Source: Actinomadura rubrisoli (GTDB lineage Bacteria; Actinomycetota; Actinomycetes; Streptosporangiales; Streptosporangiaceae). Taken from it: a DNA stretch of 38,112 nt. Each line of letters begins with the position of its first letter. The stretch's first letter is position 1. Both the position numbers and the translations under genes were made by a program. The stretch covers positions 1-38,112 of the forward strand of contig NZ_SMKU01000049.1 of the NCBI RefSeq assembly GCF_004349215.1, in the 5' to 3' direction. Shown here piece after piece: positions 31,841 to 38,112 of the stretch. A model generated the notes under the pieces. The model did no database searches and had not been told where the DNA came from. It saw only the letters and a list, made by a program, of their open reading frames with translations.

Positions 31841-32269
31841 ATGACCATGAATGCGCGATATGCCGCGGTGGCGCTGCTGCTCATGCTGGGGGCGACCGCG
31901 TGCGGTTCGGAGGGCGGGACGAGCGCATCGTCGGCCAGGCCCTCAAAGTCCTCATCGGCCCAGGCGCCGAAGCGGGAGGCGCCGATCGAGACGGGCATCC
32001 CACCATCGCCGGGTGCTCGCGCCCGCGCGGCCTACCTCGCGGCGCTGCAAGCGATCGACCCGGAGATCGTTCACGGCAAGCCAGACAAGGCGATCGACCG
32101 TGGCCGCAACCAATGCACCTCGGTCAAGAGCCGGCCCGGCGATCGGGCGTACCTGCTGAAGACCACAAACATCCGGTTCACCGCACCGGGACACTCACAG
32201 GGGTTCGGCGCGGCGAAGGCTCAGCGGATCTTGAAGGCGGTGCGCGCGTACATCTGCCCCACCTACTAA
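31841..32269 (+). CDS. lipoprotein with DUF732-like domain, opposite to the late operon
   Basis: 142 residues. A lipoprotein signal peptide (AVALLLMLGATACG, lipobox ATAC) is followed by a Ser/Ala/Pro linker and a domain ARAAYLAALQAIDPEIVHGK ... RGRNQCTSVKS ... AQRILKAVRAYICPTY. The paired Cys residues and the terminal AxxxYCP-like end resemble DUF732 secreted proteins. It is encoded on the plus strand, opposite to all surrounding structural genes, back to back with the scaffold gene, and has only a weak binding site. As a surface lipoprotein of a prophage it could alter the host envelope or block superinfection (inference). Confidence 0.78.
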   Translation: MTMNARYAAVALLLMLGATACGSEGGTSASSARPSKSSSAQAPKREAPIETGIPPSPGARARAAYLAALQAIDPEIVHGKPDKAIDRGRNQCTSVKSRPGDRAYLLKTTNIRFTAPGHSQGFGAAKAQRILKAVRAYICPTY

Positions 32270-32270
32270 A

Positions 32271-32335
32271 TGTTGTCCGTAGTGTTGACAACACTTGGAG
32301 GGCACTTTAGTGTTGTACTTAACACGGACAACACT
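32271..32335 (+). promoter_or_regulatory. palindrome-embedded promoter of the moron genes
   Basis: A perfect -35 TTGACA (32285-32290) lies 17 bp from a -10 TAGTGT (32308-32313). The -35 is inside the perfect palindrome AGTGTTGACAACACT (32281-32295). The -10 is inside AGTGTTGT...ACAACACT (32309-32316 and 32328-32335). An outer 10-bp pair, TGTTGTCCGT (32271-32280) and ACGGACAACA (32324-32333), encloses both. AGGAGG (32337-32342) follows for the ATG at 32347. This is a strong promoter under tight control by a dimeric repressor. Confidence 0.75.
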
Positions 32336-32346
32336 CAGGAGGACAG

Positions 32347-32643
32347 ATGAACAAGGCGACCGTCACCCAGACCATCACCTTCAACTGCGGCCACACCTTC
32401 ACCTACGCCCTGCCCATGGGGCAGCTCAGCCTGCCCCTCGCCCACGGTGCCGACGTCACGTGCGTCGACTGCTGGAACACCAGCGGATACGAGGGCTTCC
32501 GCCTCGTGGTCGCCGTTGCCAACAGCGACGAGCGGGCCGAGCTCGTTGCCGAGACCGAGCGCACTGACGGTGCCCTGTTCGGCCTGGCGCTGTCCGAGGT
32601 GCCCGCCCTCGACGGTGGCCTGTTCTCGGTGGTGGCCGCGTGA
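32347..32643 (+). CDS. zinc-ribbon-like small protein
   Basis: 98 residues. Cys14-Gly-His16 and Cys39-Val-Asp-Cys42 (FNCGHTF ... DVTCVDC) could bind one zinc ion, as in short actinobacterial zinc-ribbon proteins. The rest (EGFRLVVAVANSDERAELVA, FGLALSEVPAL) is mixed alpha/beta. Strong ribosome binding site, strong promoter just upstream. Its stop overlaps the GTG of the HTH gene (GTGA), so they are made together. Function not known. Confidence 0.75.
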   Translation: MNKATVTQTITFNCGHTFTYALPMGQLSLPLAHGADVTCVDCWNTSGYEGFRLVVAVANSDERAELVAETERTDGALFGLALSEVPALDGGLFSVVAA

Positions 32644-32894
32644 CCGGACCCACCCGGTACCTGGACAGGGCGCAGATCGGCGCCCTGTTCGGCGTGTCCG
32701 CGCAAGCTGTAGCCAAGTGGCAGGAACGTAGCGACGACTTCCCGGAACCGGACGGCGTGCTCGGTGACCGCGAGCTGCCGGGGTGGCTTCCCTCGCGCGT
32801 GGACGAGATCAGGGCATGGCATAAGGCCCGTCCGGGACAGGGAGCGAAAGGGACACGGAAGCCCGGGAGCGGGCGGCGCCGTCAACCGGAGTAG
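32640..32894 (+). CDS. small HTH protein (AlpA/excisionase-like)
   Basis: 84 residues. RYLDRAQIGALFGVSAQAVA followed by KWQERSDDFPEPDGVLGDRE and a GWLPSRVDEIRAWHKARPG end is the winged-helix pattern of AlpA/excisionase-type DNA-binding proteins found in actinomycete mobile elements. The C-terminus is basic and disordered (GAKGTRKPGSGRRRQPE). It is coupled to the zinc-ribbon gene and could be the repressor of the palindromic promoter. It converges with the Rmf-like gene on the other strand, their 3' ends overlapping by 13 bp. Confidence 0.8.
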   Translation: MTGPTRYLDRAQIGALFGVSAQAVAKWQERSDDFPEPDGVLGDRELPGWLPSRVDEIRAWHKARPGQGAKGTRKPGSGRRRQPE

Positions 32895-33079
32895 TCGACT
32901 TCGGCCGTGCTGGCCTTGGAGTAGCCGCGGATCCACATGCGGGCGAGCGCGCGATCATGCGCGCGTTCGGCGTCCGGGTCGTGCGGGCACACGGTGATCG
33001 GCTGTCCGGCCTCAGCGGCGGCTCGACCAGCTTGGAGGGCCCGGATCATCACCACGGCGCCCGCGGCGTCGGTGGTCAT
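32882..33079 (-). CDS. Rmf/CrpP-like small protein
   Basis: 65 residues: ALQAGRAAAEAGQPITVCPH followed by DPDAERAHDRALARMWIRGY. The AxxxGRxAAxxG...CPxxP/D...R..W..G pattern matches the Rmf/CrpP family of short phage and bacterial proteins related in sequence to ribosome modulation factor. The role in phages is unknown. The ATG overlaps the stop of the minor head protein (ATGA), so it is read with the late genes. Confidence 0.75.
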   Translation of the reverse strand: MTTDAAGAVVMIRALQAGRAAAEAGQPITVCPHDPDAERAHDRALARMWIRGYSKASTAEVDYSG

Positions 33080-35028
33080 GCGAGGAAGTCTCCCCCACCG
33101 GACTCGCGGAGTCTACGGATCGCGCCGGAATCGCCGATGAGCTGCTCTTTCCACTCCGCGAACGTCATCCGTCCGTGCCGGTCCCACCAGCCCTTGAGCT
33201 CGTCGGAGGCCCAGCGGCGCGCGTAGGACTCCGGGCCGGAGAACAGCCGGACGGGGTCGATGCTGTGGGCGCGGCCCTCCGGGGTGACGAGCTGGCCGCG
33301 GGTGGCGTTCTCGGCGGCGAGCCATTGCCGGTGAATCAGGTCCTTGTACGAGGCGCGGGCGAGGTCCTCGAACCCCTTGCCGCTGTACCCCTGCTCGCGG
33401 AGATCGGCGATGGCGCGGCCTCGTCGCTGCGTCTCGATGGCGATGCCGTAGACCTCGGCGACCGCTTCCTCCTCGGGGATGCCGGCGGCGAGGAGTTCCT
33501 CCATGCGGCGGCCTTGCTCGTCCTGCCGCTGCTCGCGGCGCCGCGCGGCGCGTTCCCGGTTCGCCACGCGGCGCGCCTCGGCGGCGCGGGCGAGGGCGTC
33601 GCGCCGGTCGATCTCGGCGGCGACCCGCTCGAACTCGACAGGATCCTCGCCGGACATGAGGTCCATGAGCCGCTGTTCGAGCTGCTCGTTAGGCAGGTTG
33701 CGCGGGTCGGGGCCGGGCGGCCTCTCAAGCTCGGGCTGATCCGGGCCGGGGCGCCGGTCGTCGACGGGCGGCCGGTCGCGGTCGTCGACCCGGCGCGTCC
33801 GGGACGGCGGGCGGGCGGCAGGGCCTCCGTCGAGGGTGGGCTCGGTCGGCGGGCCCAGGTCGCCGGCCGGGTCGGTCGGACCGCCGCGGCGGGGCGGGAT
33901 GTTCCCGGCGCCGGGCTGCTCACGGTAGCGGAGCCGCTTGAGCTTGGGGTGGGCGGCGAGGTGGTCGCGGAGGTCGGCCTGAGCCTTCCGCACGTGGGCG
34001 TTCGCGGCCTTCTTGGCCTCCGGTGTGAGGGTGGCCTCGGCGCGTTCTTTCTGCCTCCTGATGCGCCGTTCGAACTCACGTTGACGTTCGCGGGCCTTGT
34101 GCCCTTCGGGATCGGCGGTCGGCCGGTCCGGCAACTTCGAGATGCCCGGGAGGTAGACGGACACCGAGTGCCGGCAGTTGGGATGAAACAGGCCGCGTGA
34201 CCTGGCGTCGTCGAGGGTGGCGTAGACCTCCACCGTCGTCATGACGCCGTCGCGCGTTGGATGCTCGACGCGGATCTCCAGCGGCCCAGCGTCGGTGCGG
34301 AGGATCTTGCCCTCGAACGGGCGGCACTTCGGGCACTCCTGCGGCGCGTTGGAGACGAGGACGAGGTTGACGCCGATGGAGTCGAGCCGGTCGACCTGCC
34401 CGGTCGTCGCGGCGCGTTGGGCGTTGGTCCTGGTCGCCATCTCGACATAGGAGGACAGACGCCAGCGGCGGCCGGCCCGATCGGTGAACGACATCAGCCC
34501 GCGGTCGACGAGGCGCTGCCACGCGGCTTGTGCCGCCTGCCGACGGGTCTGCGCGCCGGTGAGGATCCGCGCGGCGGCGGCGGCCTGGACTGACCGGAAC
34601 GCGTCCTCGACGTTGCGGAGCACGTTCCCCGTGACCTTGCCGAAGTCCCGATGCAGGGCGGCGGCGAGGGCCTCGACGAACCCCGTCCCGGACCGCTCGC
34701 GCGCGGCGGCGCGGGCGGCCTGCCCGATCCCAGAGCGGGGGAAGAACCGTTCGGGGAGGCCAGCGGTGGCGTTGCTCCAGCCGTGCCGGTACGAGCGCGC
34801 CAGACCGTCACGAAGCGCCGGGCCGGAGTCGGCCTCAAGGCTGGCGATGACGGCCTGGGCGCCGCGGCGCAGGGCCTGGACCGTGGTGAGCCGCTGCTCG
34901 GCGGCCGGGGAGTCGAGGTCGGCGTCGAGGTGGCGGGCGACCAGCCGGACGAGGGAGGTCTCGGCCTCGCGGTAGATGTCGGCGACGCTCGCCGCGATGC
35001 CGTCGACAAGGTCGGCGTCGACGGCCAC
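33076..35028 (-). CDS. phage minor head protein (minor capsid protein 2 type) with long C-terminal extension
   Basis: 650 residues. The first 300 form the minor head protein domain: a helical N-terminus, SYVEMATRTNAQRAATTGQV, a CPKC pair near residue 230 and HPNCRH near 281, which together may hold a metal. Residues about 300-480 are a charged, Pro/Arg/Asp-rich disordered linker. The last 170 (EEEAVAEVYGIAIETQRRGR; ASYKDLIHRQWLAAENATRG; RRWASDELKGWWDRHGRMTF) form a separate helical domain I cannot name. GTG/ATG start 7 bp after the portal stop. Such proteins enter the head with the DNA, and C-terminal extensions can carry effector or enzyme domains. Confidence 0.87.
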   Translation of the reverse strand: MAVDADLVDGIAASVADIYREAETSLVRLVARHLDADLDSPAAEQRLTTVQALRRGAQAVIASLEADSGPALRDGLARSYRHGWSNATAGLPERFFPRSGIGQAARAAARERSGTGFVEALAAALHRDFGKVTGNVLRNVEDAFRSVQAAAAARILTGAQTRRQAAQAAWQRLVDRGLMSFTDRAGRRWRLSSYVEMATRTNAQRAATTGQVDRLDSIGVNLVLVSNAPQECPKCRPFEGKILRTDAGPLEIRVEHPTRDGVMTTVEVYATLDDARSRGLFHPNCRHSVSVYLPGISKLPDRPTADPEGHKARERQREFERRIRRQKERAEATLTPEAKKAANAHVRKAQADLRDHLAAHPKLKRLRYREQPGAGNIPPRRGGPTDPAGDLGPPTEPTLDGGPAARPPSRTRRVDDRDRPPVDDRRPGPDQPELERPPGPDPRNLPNEQLEQRLMDLMSGEDPVEFERVAAEIDRRDALARAAEARRVANRERAARRREQRQDEQGRRMEELLAAGIPEEEAVAEVYGIAIETQRRGRAIADLREQGYSGKGFEDLARASYKDLIHRQWLAAENATRGQLVTPEGRAHSIDPVRLFSGPESYARRWASDELKGWWDRHGRMTFAEWKEQLIGDSGAIRRLRESGGGDFLA

Positions 35029-35034
35029 CGGCGT

Positions 35035-36630
35035 CTACTCCTCGCCGGCACGCGCCGCCGGCGGGCCGTCCGGGTCTTCCGGGGTGGGCTCGGCGGTGCG
35101 GATCGCGTCGGTCATTCGCTCGATGGGGTCGGTCATGCCGCCGGCGTCGGCGCGGATCGCCTCGACCTCCGCCATGATCTGGGGCTCGTCCCAATCGGGG
35201 TGCAGCATCCGGACGCGGACCTCAGTCGAGGCGGCCTCGGCGCGGTTGATCAGGTCGAGGGTCTCGGCGAGGCTCTTGGGGTCGACGGCGACGCCATCGG
35301 GCCACTCGATCGCGGGTCGCTGCGCGGTGACCCTGGTCTTGTAGACGGCGGCGTCGACGGCGAGCAGGGCCTCGGCGAACCGGCCGAGGCCGGGCCGGGC
35401 GTAGGTGATCTTCCGGCCGCGGGTGGTGTAGGAGCGGCGTTCGCGCGCGACGACTTCAGTGGCGGTCGCGGCGACGTCGCCGGCCTCGCCGAACGTCTGG
35501 GTCGAGTACCCGCAGCCGCGGACGATCTGCGCCGTGAGGTCCTGCGCTGTGCCGGAGTGCTCGGCGACCCGGATGGCGAACTGATGCGCGGAGATGTCCA
35601 TCCGGCCGCCGTCCTCGTTCAGGACGTCCAGTGCCTCGTACACCTCTTGATCGGGGTCGAACGCGGCGCCCTGGCCGCGGCCCAGGTTCTGGAGGTAGCC
35701 GCGCGGCACCACCAGGCGGGCCTTGCCCACCCGGATGTCACGCATCCACGCCGAATACGTCTCGTCGAGGCTGTCCATCAACCGCATCGCGGCCGGGGAG
35801 AAGTCCGAGCGGCCCAGCGGCGAGCCGCGGAGCAGCCGGTTGGGGCGCACGTTGGGGATGTGCTGCGCGGTCAGCCCGGCGTACCCGGTGGGGATGGCGC
35901 CCTCGGCGTCGACCAGCGCGGCGAACGGTTCGGTCTCGGGGTTGTCGGCGAGCGGGCGGGCCTGGCCGAGCCGCTCGCCGGTGCCCTCGTACAGGCCATG
36001 CAGCACGCGGCCCGGTTCGTGGCGTTCCAGATACCGCCAGACGCGCCCGTGCTCCTCGTGGACGATCTTCCAGAACGTCACCGCGCGCAGGATGCCCGCC
36101 TGCCACTCAGGGACCGCCACGTCGCCCGGGAGCGCGTCGGCGATGGGATAGTCCGAGATGCCGGTGTTCCAGGAGACGCGGAGGAACACATCGCCGTAGG
36201 CGGCGGCCAGCTCGGCGGCCTCCAGCAGCACCGCGTACACTCCGCCCTCGGTGAGCAGCTCGTCCATGCGCTCTTGGGTGTTCGGGTCGTCGCCGATGAC
36301 GAACGCGGGCGGCTCGGACATCAGCAGGTCCGCGGACGTCGAGGCGATGTCGCCGGCGATCGGGACGTGGAGGCGGGAGTCGCGGAGCTGGTTGCGGGGC
36401 GTCGGCGATCCCCAGAAGAACCGCGCGACCCTGCCGACCAGGCCGCCGCGGTACTGGCTCGGCCGGTCGTAGTCCTTGAGGTCCAGGCCCGGCATGCCGC
36501 CGGCCGGGGAGTACAGCGCGGCGAGCTTCTCAGGGTCGCCGGAATACCAGGTACCGGCGTCGCGGTAGAGCCGGTACGGGGTATGGCACGCCGGGGGCGG
36601 CCACGGGATGTCACCGGTGGGTAGTGGCAT
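35035..36630 (-). CDS. portal protein (SPP1 gp6 type)
   Basis: 531 residues. Typical features: YRLYRDAGTWYSGDPEKLAA, NQLRDSRLHVPIAGDIASTS, LLEAAELAAAYGDVFLRVSW, SDFSPAAMRLMDSLDETYSA, ARLVVPRGYLQNLG, FGEAGDVAATATEVVARERR. It forms the dodecameric DNA gate at one vertex of the head and binds terminase. It is followed 6 bp later by the minor head gene, the usual arrangement. The ATG is 4 bp after the previous stop. Confidence 0.95.
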   Translation of the reverse strand: MPLPTGDIPWPPPACHTPYRLYRDAGTWYSGDPEKLAALYSPAGGMPGLDLKDYDRPSQYRGGLVGRVARFFWGSPTPRNQLRDSRLHVPIAGDIASTSADLLMSEPPAFVIGDDPNTQERMDELLTEGGVYAVLLEAAELAAAYGDVFLRVSWNTGISDYPIADALPGDVAVPEWQAGILRAVTFWKIVHEEHGRVWRYLERHEPGRVLHGLYEGTGERLGQARPLADNPETEPFAALVDAEGAIPTGYAGLTAQHIPNVRPNRLLRGSPLGRSDFSPAAMRLMDSLDETYSAWMRDIRVGKARLVVPRGYLQNLGRGQGAAFDPDQEVYEALDVLNEDGGRMDISAHQFAIRVAEHSGTAQDLTAQIVRGCGYSTQTFGEAGDVAATATEVVARERRSYTTRGRKITYARPGLGRFAEALLAVDAAVYKTRVTAQRPAIEWPDGVAVDPKSLAETLDLINRAEAASTEVRVRMLHPDWDEPQIMAEVEAIRADAGGMTDPIERMTDAIRTAEPTPEDPDGPPAARAGEE

Positions 36631-36634
36631 GTCC

Positions 36635-37180
36635 TCACCTCCCCCGCTGGTCGTTCGCGAGTGCCGCGAACCGGGTCATGTGGGCGAGGCGCTCGTACTT
36701 CGTGGGCGTGTCGTGGCCGTCCCATTCGGCTAGCTGGTCGTCCGGGGTGACCTTCGCGACGTGGGCGAACAGGTCGACATCCTCGGGCGCGATGTGCCAG
36801 GACATCTGTCCGGCCGGGGTGTGGACGTAGACGACTGCCCAGTCCGGCGCGTCGGGGTCGGTGTAGGCGAGAACGGCGGGGTGCTGCGTGGCGAGGTAGG
36901 CGACCAGCGCGGCGCGCTCACGGTAGACGCCGTTGACGGTCTCGGCGCCGGTGGCGTCGTCGTCGAGCCACAGAATGCGCGTGTGACCGGCGTGCCCGTG
37001 CACCTGGACAACATGGTCGAGGCACTCCCACGCCACGGTCGAGGGCATCTCGCCGCGCCATCGGACCGAGACAGCGCCGTCGGGCCAGAGCACGCCGTCG
37101 GCGACGAGCCCGACCCCGGATACGCCCGTGACGTCGGTGGCGCGCGCGAGTTGGAACCGGCGCGGGGCGGTGTCAGGCAT
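36635..37180 (-). CDS. two-part hypothetical protein between terminase and portal
   Basis: 181 residues. The N-terminal part (RFQLARATDVTGVSGVGLVA; DGAVSVRWRGEMPSTVAWEC; VVQVHGHAGHTRILWLD) and the C-terminal part (YTDPDAPDWAVVYVHTPAGQ; SWHIAPEDVDLFAHV; WDGHDTPTKYERLAHM) both resemble short actinomycete proteins, in my recollection found separately. The DVTGVSG...VRWRGxxPST and WDGHxTxxKYxRL signatures are clear, but I know no function. AAGGAC precedes the ATG at 37180. It sits in the packaging module, where small regulatory or homing proteins are sometimes inserted. Confidence 0.7.
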   Translation of the reverse strand: MPDTAPRRFQLARATDVTGVSGVGLVADGVLWPDGAVSVRWRGEMPSTVAWECLDHVVQVHGHAGHTRILWLDDDATGAETVNGVYRERAALVAYLATQHPAVLAYTDPDAPDWAVVYVHTPAGQMSWHIAPEDVDLFAHVAKVTPDDQLAEWDGHDTPTKYERLAHMTRFAALANDQRGR

Positions 37181-37254
37181 GGGCCGTCCTTCCGTGGGGC
37201 TTGCCGGGTCCGACCGCGCGTCGCCCGCGCGGCCGGGCCGGGAACGGGGGGCCG

Positions 37255-38112
37255 CTACGCGGCGAGGGTGAGGCCAGCGGGCAGCAGGGGACGCCACGCT
37301 GACCGGGTGGTGTGGACGGCGTACCGGAGCATGTCTGGGCCGTGGTCGTCGACCTTGAGGGGCGCGTCCTCGCCGCGCTCGGACGCCTTGTCGTCCCACG
37401 AGTAGCCGGCCATTTCGCGGGCCAGCTCGACACACGAGGCGTGCACGCGCAGGGCGCCGAGGGCGAGCAGCGAGGAAACACTCCGGATGCCGTCGAGGAC
37501 GGCGTTGTTGCCGAGCTTGGCCGTGATCCCGTCGCGGTAGAGCTGCACGCGGAACGAGGCGGCCGAGGGATCCACGATCGTGTACTCGGGGGCGACACCG
37601 GTAAGCGTGGTGGTCGGGATCGGGACGGTGCCGAGCCACTCGCGGAGCCGGTGCGAGTACTCGACGTCCGAGAGCTGGTGATGCTCGCGCCGGGAGTCCC
37701 AGCGCCATTCGCGGGTCAGGTACAGCAGGCCATCGGAGCCGACGCCGAGCGTCCCGGCGTGGAACGGGTTGGTCGTGCCGTAGTCGAGGGCGGTCGCCAG
37801 CCATCGCGTGATCGGCGGGAGGTCCTCAACGATGTGCCGGGCCTCGTCCCACGGGTAGACCGCGCCCTCGGCGAGGACCCACTCGCCGAGGACGTTGCGG
37901 CGGTAGAACAGGCCGACGTTCTCGGCCTTGACCTGGGCGACGTACTCGGCCGGGAGGGACGGGTTGTCCTCCAGCTTGAACGAGAACCGGTGCAGGTCGA
38001 GCCGGTTTCCCTCGGCCGAGCGCAGGACAGCCCCGTCGCGGGTCATGTGCAGAGACGCGCGCGCGAGGTAGTCCCGCATCAGCCAATGGTTCGACCCGGC
38101 CGGGTTCGTCGT
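37255..38112 (-). CDS. terminase large subunit, C-terminal part (cut by the window edge)
   Basis: At least 285 residues; the start lies beyond the window. TTNPAGSNHWLMRDYL at the edge is the motor/coupling motif of large terminases. The nuclease domain follows with ALDYGTTNPFHAGTLGVGSD (first acidic residue), VDPSAASFRVQL (second), and a late DDHGPDMLRYAVHTT (third), the RNase H-like metal site that cuts concatemeric DNA. With the ATPase half missing from view, the family is inferred from these motifs. It reads toward the portal gene, as expected. Confidence 0.92.
   Translation of the reverse strand, partial: TTNPAGSNHWLMRDYLARASLHMTRDGAVLRSAEGNRLDLHRFSFKLEDNPSLPAEYVAQVKAENVGLFYRRNVLGEWVLAEGAVYPWDEARHIVEDLPPITRWLATALDYGTTNPFHAGTLGVGSDGLLYLTREWRWDSRREHHQLSDVEYSHRLREWLGTVPIPTTTLTGVAPEYTIVDPSAASFRVQLYRDGITAKLGNNAVLDGIRSVSSLLALGALRVHASCVELAREMAGYSWDDKASERGEDAPLKVDDHGPDMLRYAVHTTRSAWRPLLPAGLTLAA

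Larger units (their letters stand above)
14335..38112. mobile_element. siphovirus prophage (incomplete, continues beyond the window)
   Basis: From the interrupted tRNA to the window end there is a left accessory block on the plus strand and a continuous minus-strand late operon with terminase, portal, minor head protein, scaffold, P22-type capsid, connectors, tail tube, frameshifted chaperones, tape measure, tail tip and lysis genes in standard long-tailed phage order. No structural gene shows a break, so the element may be functional. Integrase, excision control, replication genes and small terminase are not in the window. Confidence 0.9.

Noticed and set aside
34651..36624. 657-residue plus-strand open frame
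   Set aside because: Antisense to the portal and minor head genes; shadow composition.
1..38112. CRISPR array or insertion sequence
   Set aside because: The repeats found are degenerate, of variable spacing and without unique spacers; no transposase or terminal inverted repeats with target duplication were seen.

Overview
The window is high-GC DNA with actinobacterial codon use (G/C third positions, many GTG starts, GTGA/ATGA/TGATG gene overlaps). Gene content suggests Streptosporangiales, for example an Actinomadura-like genome, but no marker here fixes the genus. A 39-residue DLW-39 family gene lies about 0.8 kb upstream of a tRNA-Ala. In many actinobacteria that pairing sits near gyrA and the replication origin, so this is probably oriC-proximal chromosome; that placement is inference.

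Positions 1-14296 are host chromosome: a minisatellite-like GC-rich array (1-726); a membrane protein and MerR regulator pair on the minus strand; 1.2 kb without genes; a TetR-controlled redox cassette (flavodoxin-fold quinone reductase, atypical short-chain dehydrogenase, tetR) with matching palindromic operators at both promoters; a gene-free stretch holding a cluster of DnaA-box-like sequences; a VOC protein; a methyltransferase pseudogene broken by a 52-bp duplication and swollen by in-frame repeats; a small hypothetical gene; an AraC regulator; an EamA transporter; a secreted M64 metallopeptidase; a short-chain dehydrogenase with a small membrane protein; DLW-39; and a phosphonatase-like HAD hydrolase.

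At 14297-14334 a tRNA-Ala(TGC) gene stops at the end of its anticodon loop. Everything from there to the window end belongs, or very probably belongs, to an integrated siphovirus. The left end carries plus-strand accessory genes (a small ORF behind an RBS-masking hairpin, an XRE/DUF5753 regulator, a DUF6879 fusion and three small proteins). A long minus-strand late operon follows, read here from the lysis end: lipoprotein, small membrane protein, CHAP endolysin, 40-residue protein, coiled-coil holin-like protein, tail tip proteins, tape measure, frameshifted tail chaperones, TIG-domain tail tube protein, head-tail connectors, P22-type capsid protein, scaffold, Rmf-like protein, minor head protein, portal, an unknown two-part protein, and the C-terminal part of the large terminase running off the window. 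Integrase and small terminase are not in view and should lie to the right.

A plus-strand block (31841-32894) interrupts the late operon. It holds a lipoprotein, a zinc-ribbon-like protein and an HTH protein, the last two behind a promoter whose -35 and -10 boxes sit in GTGTTG/CAACAC palindromes. This looks like an independently expressed moron and is the most interesting uncharacterised unit in the window.
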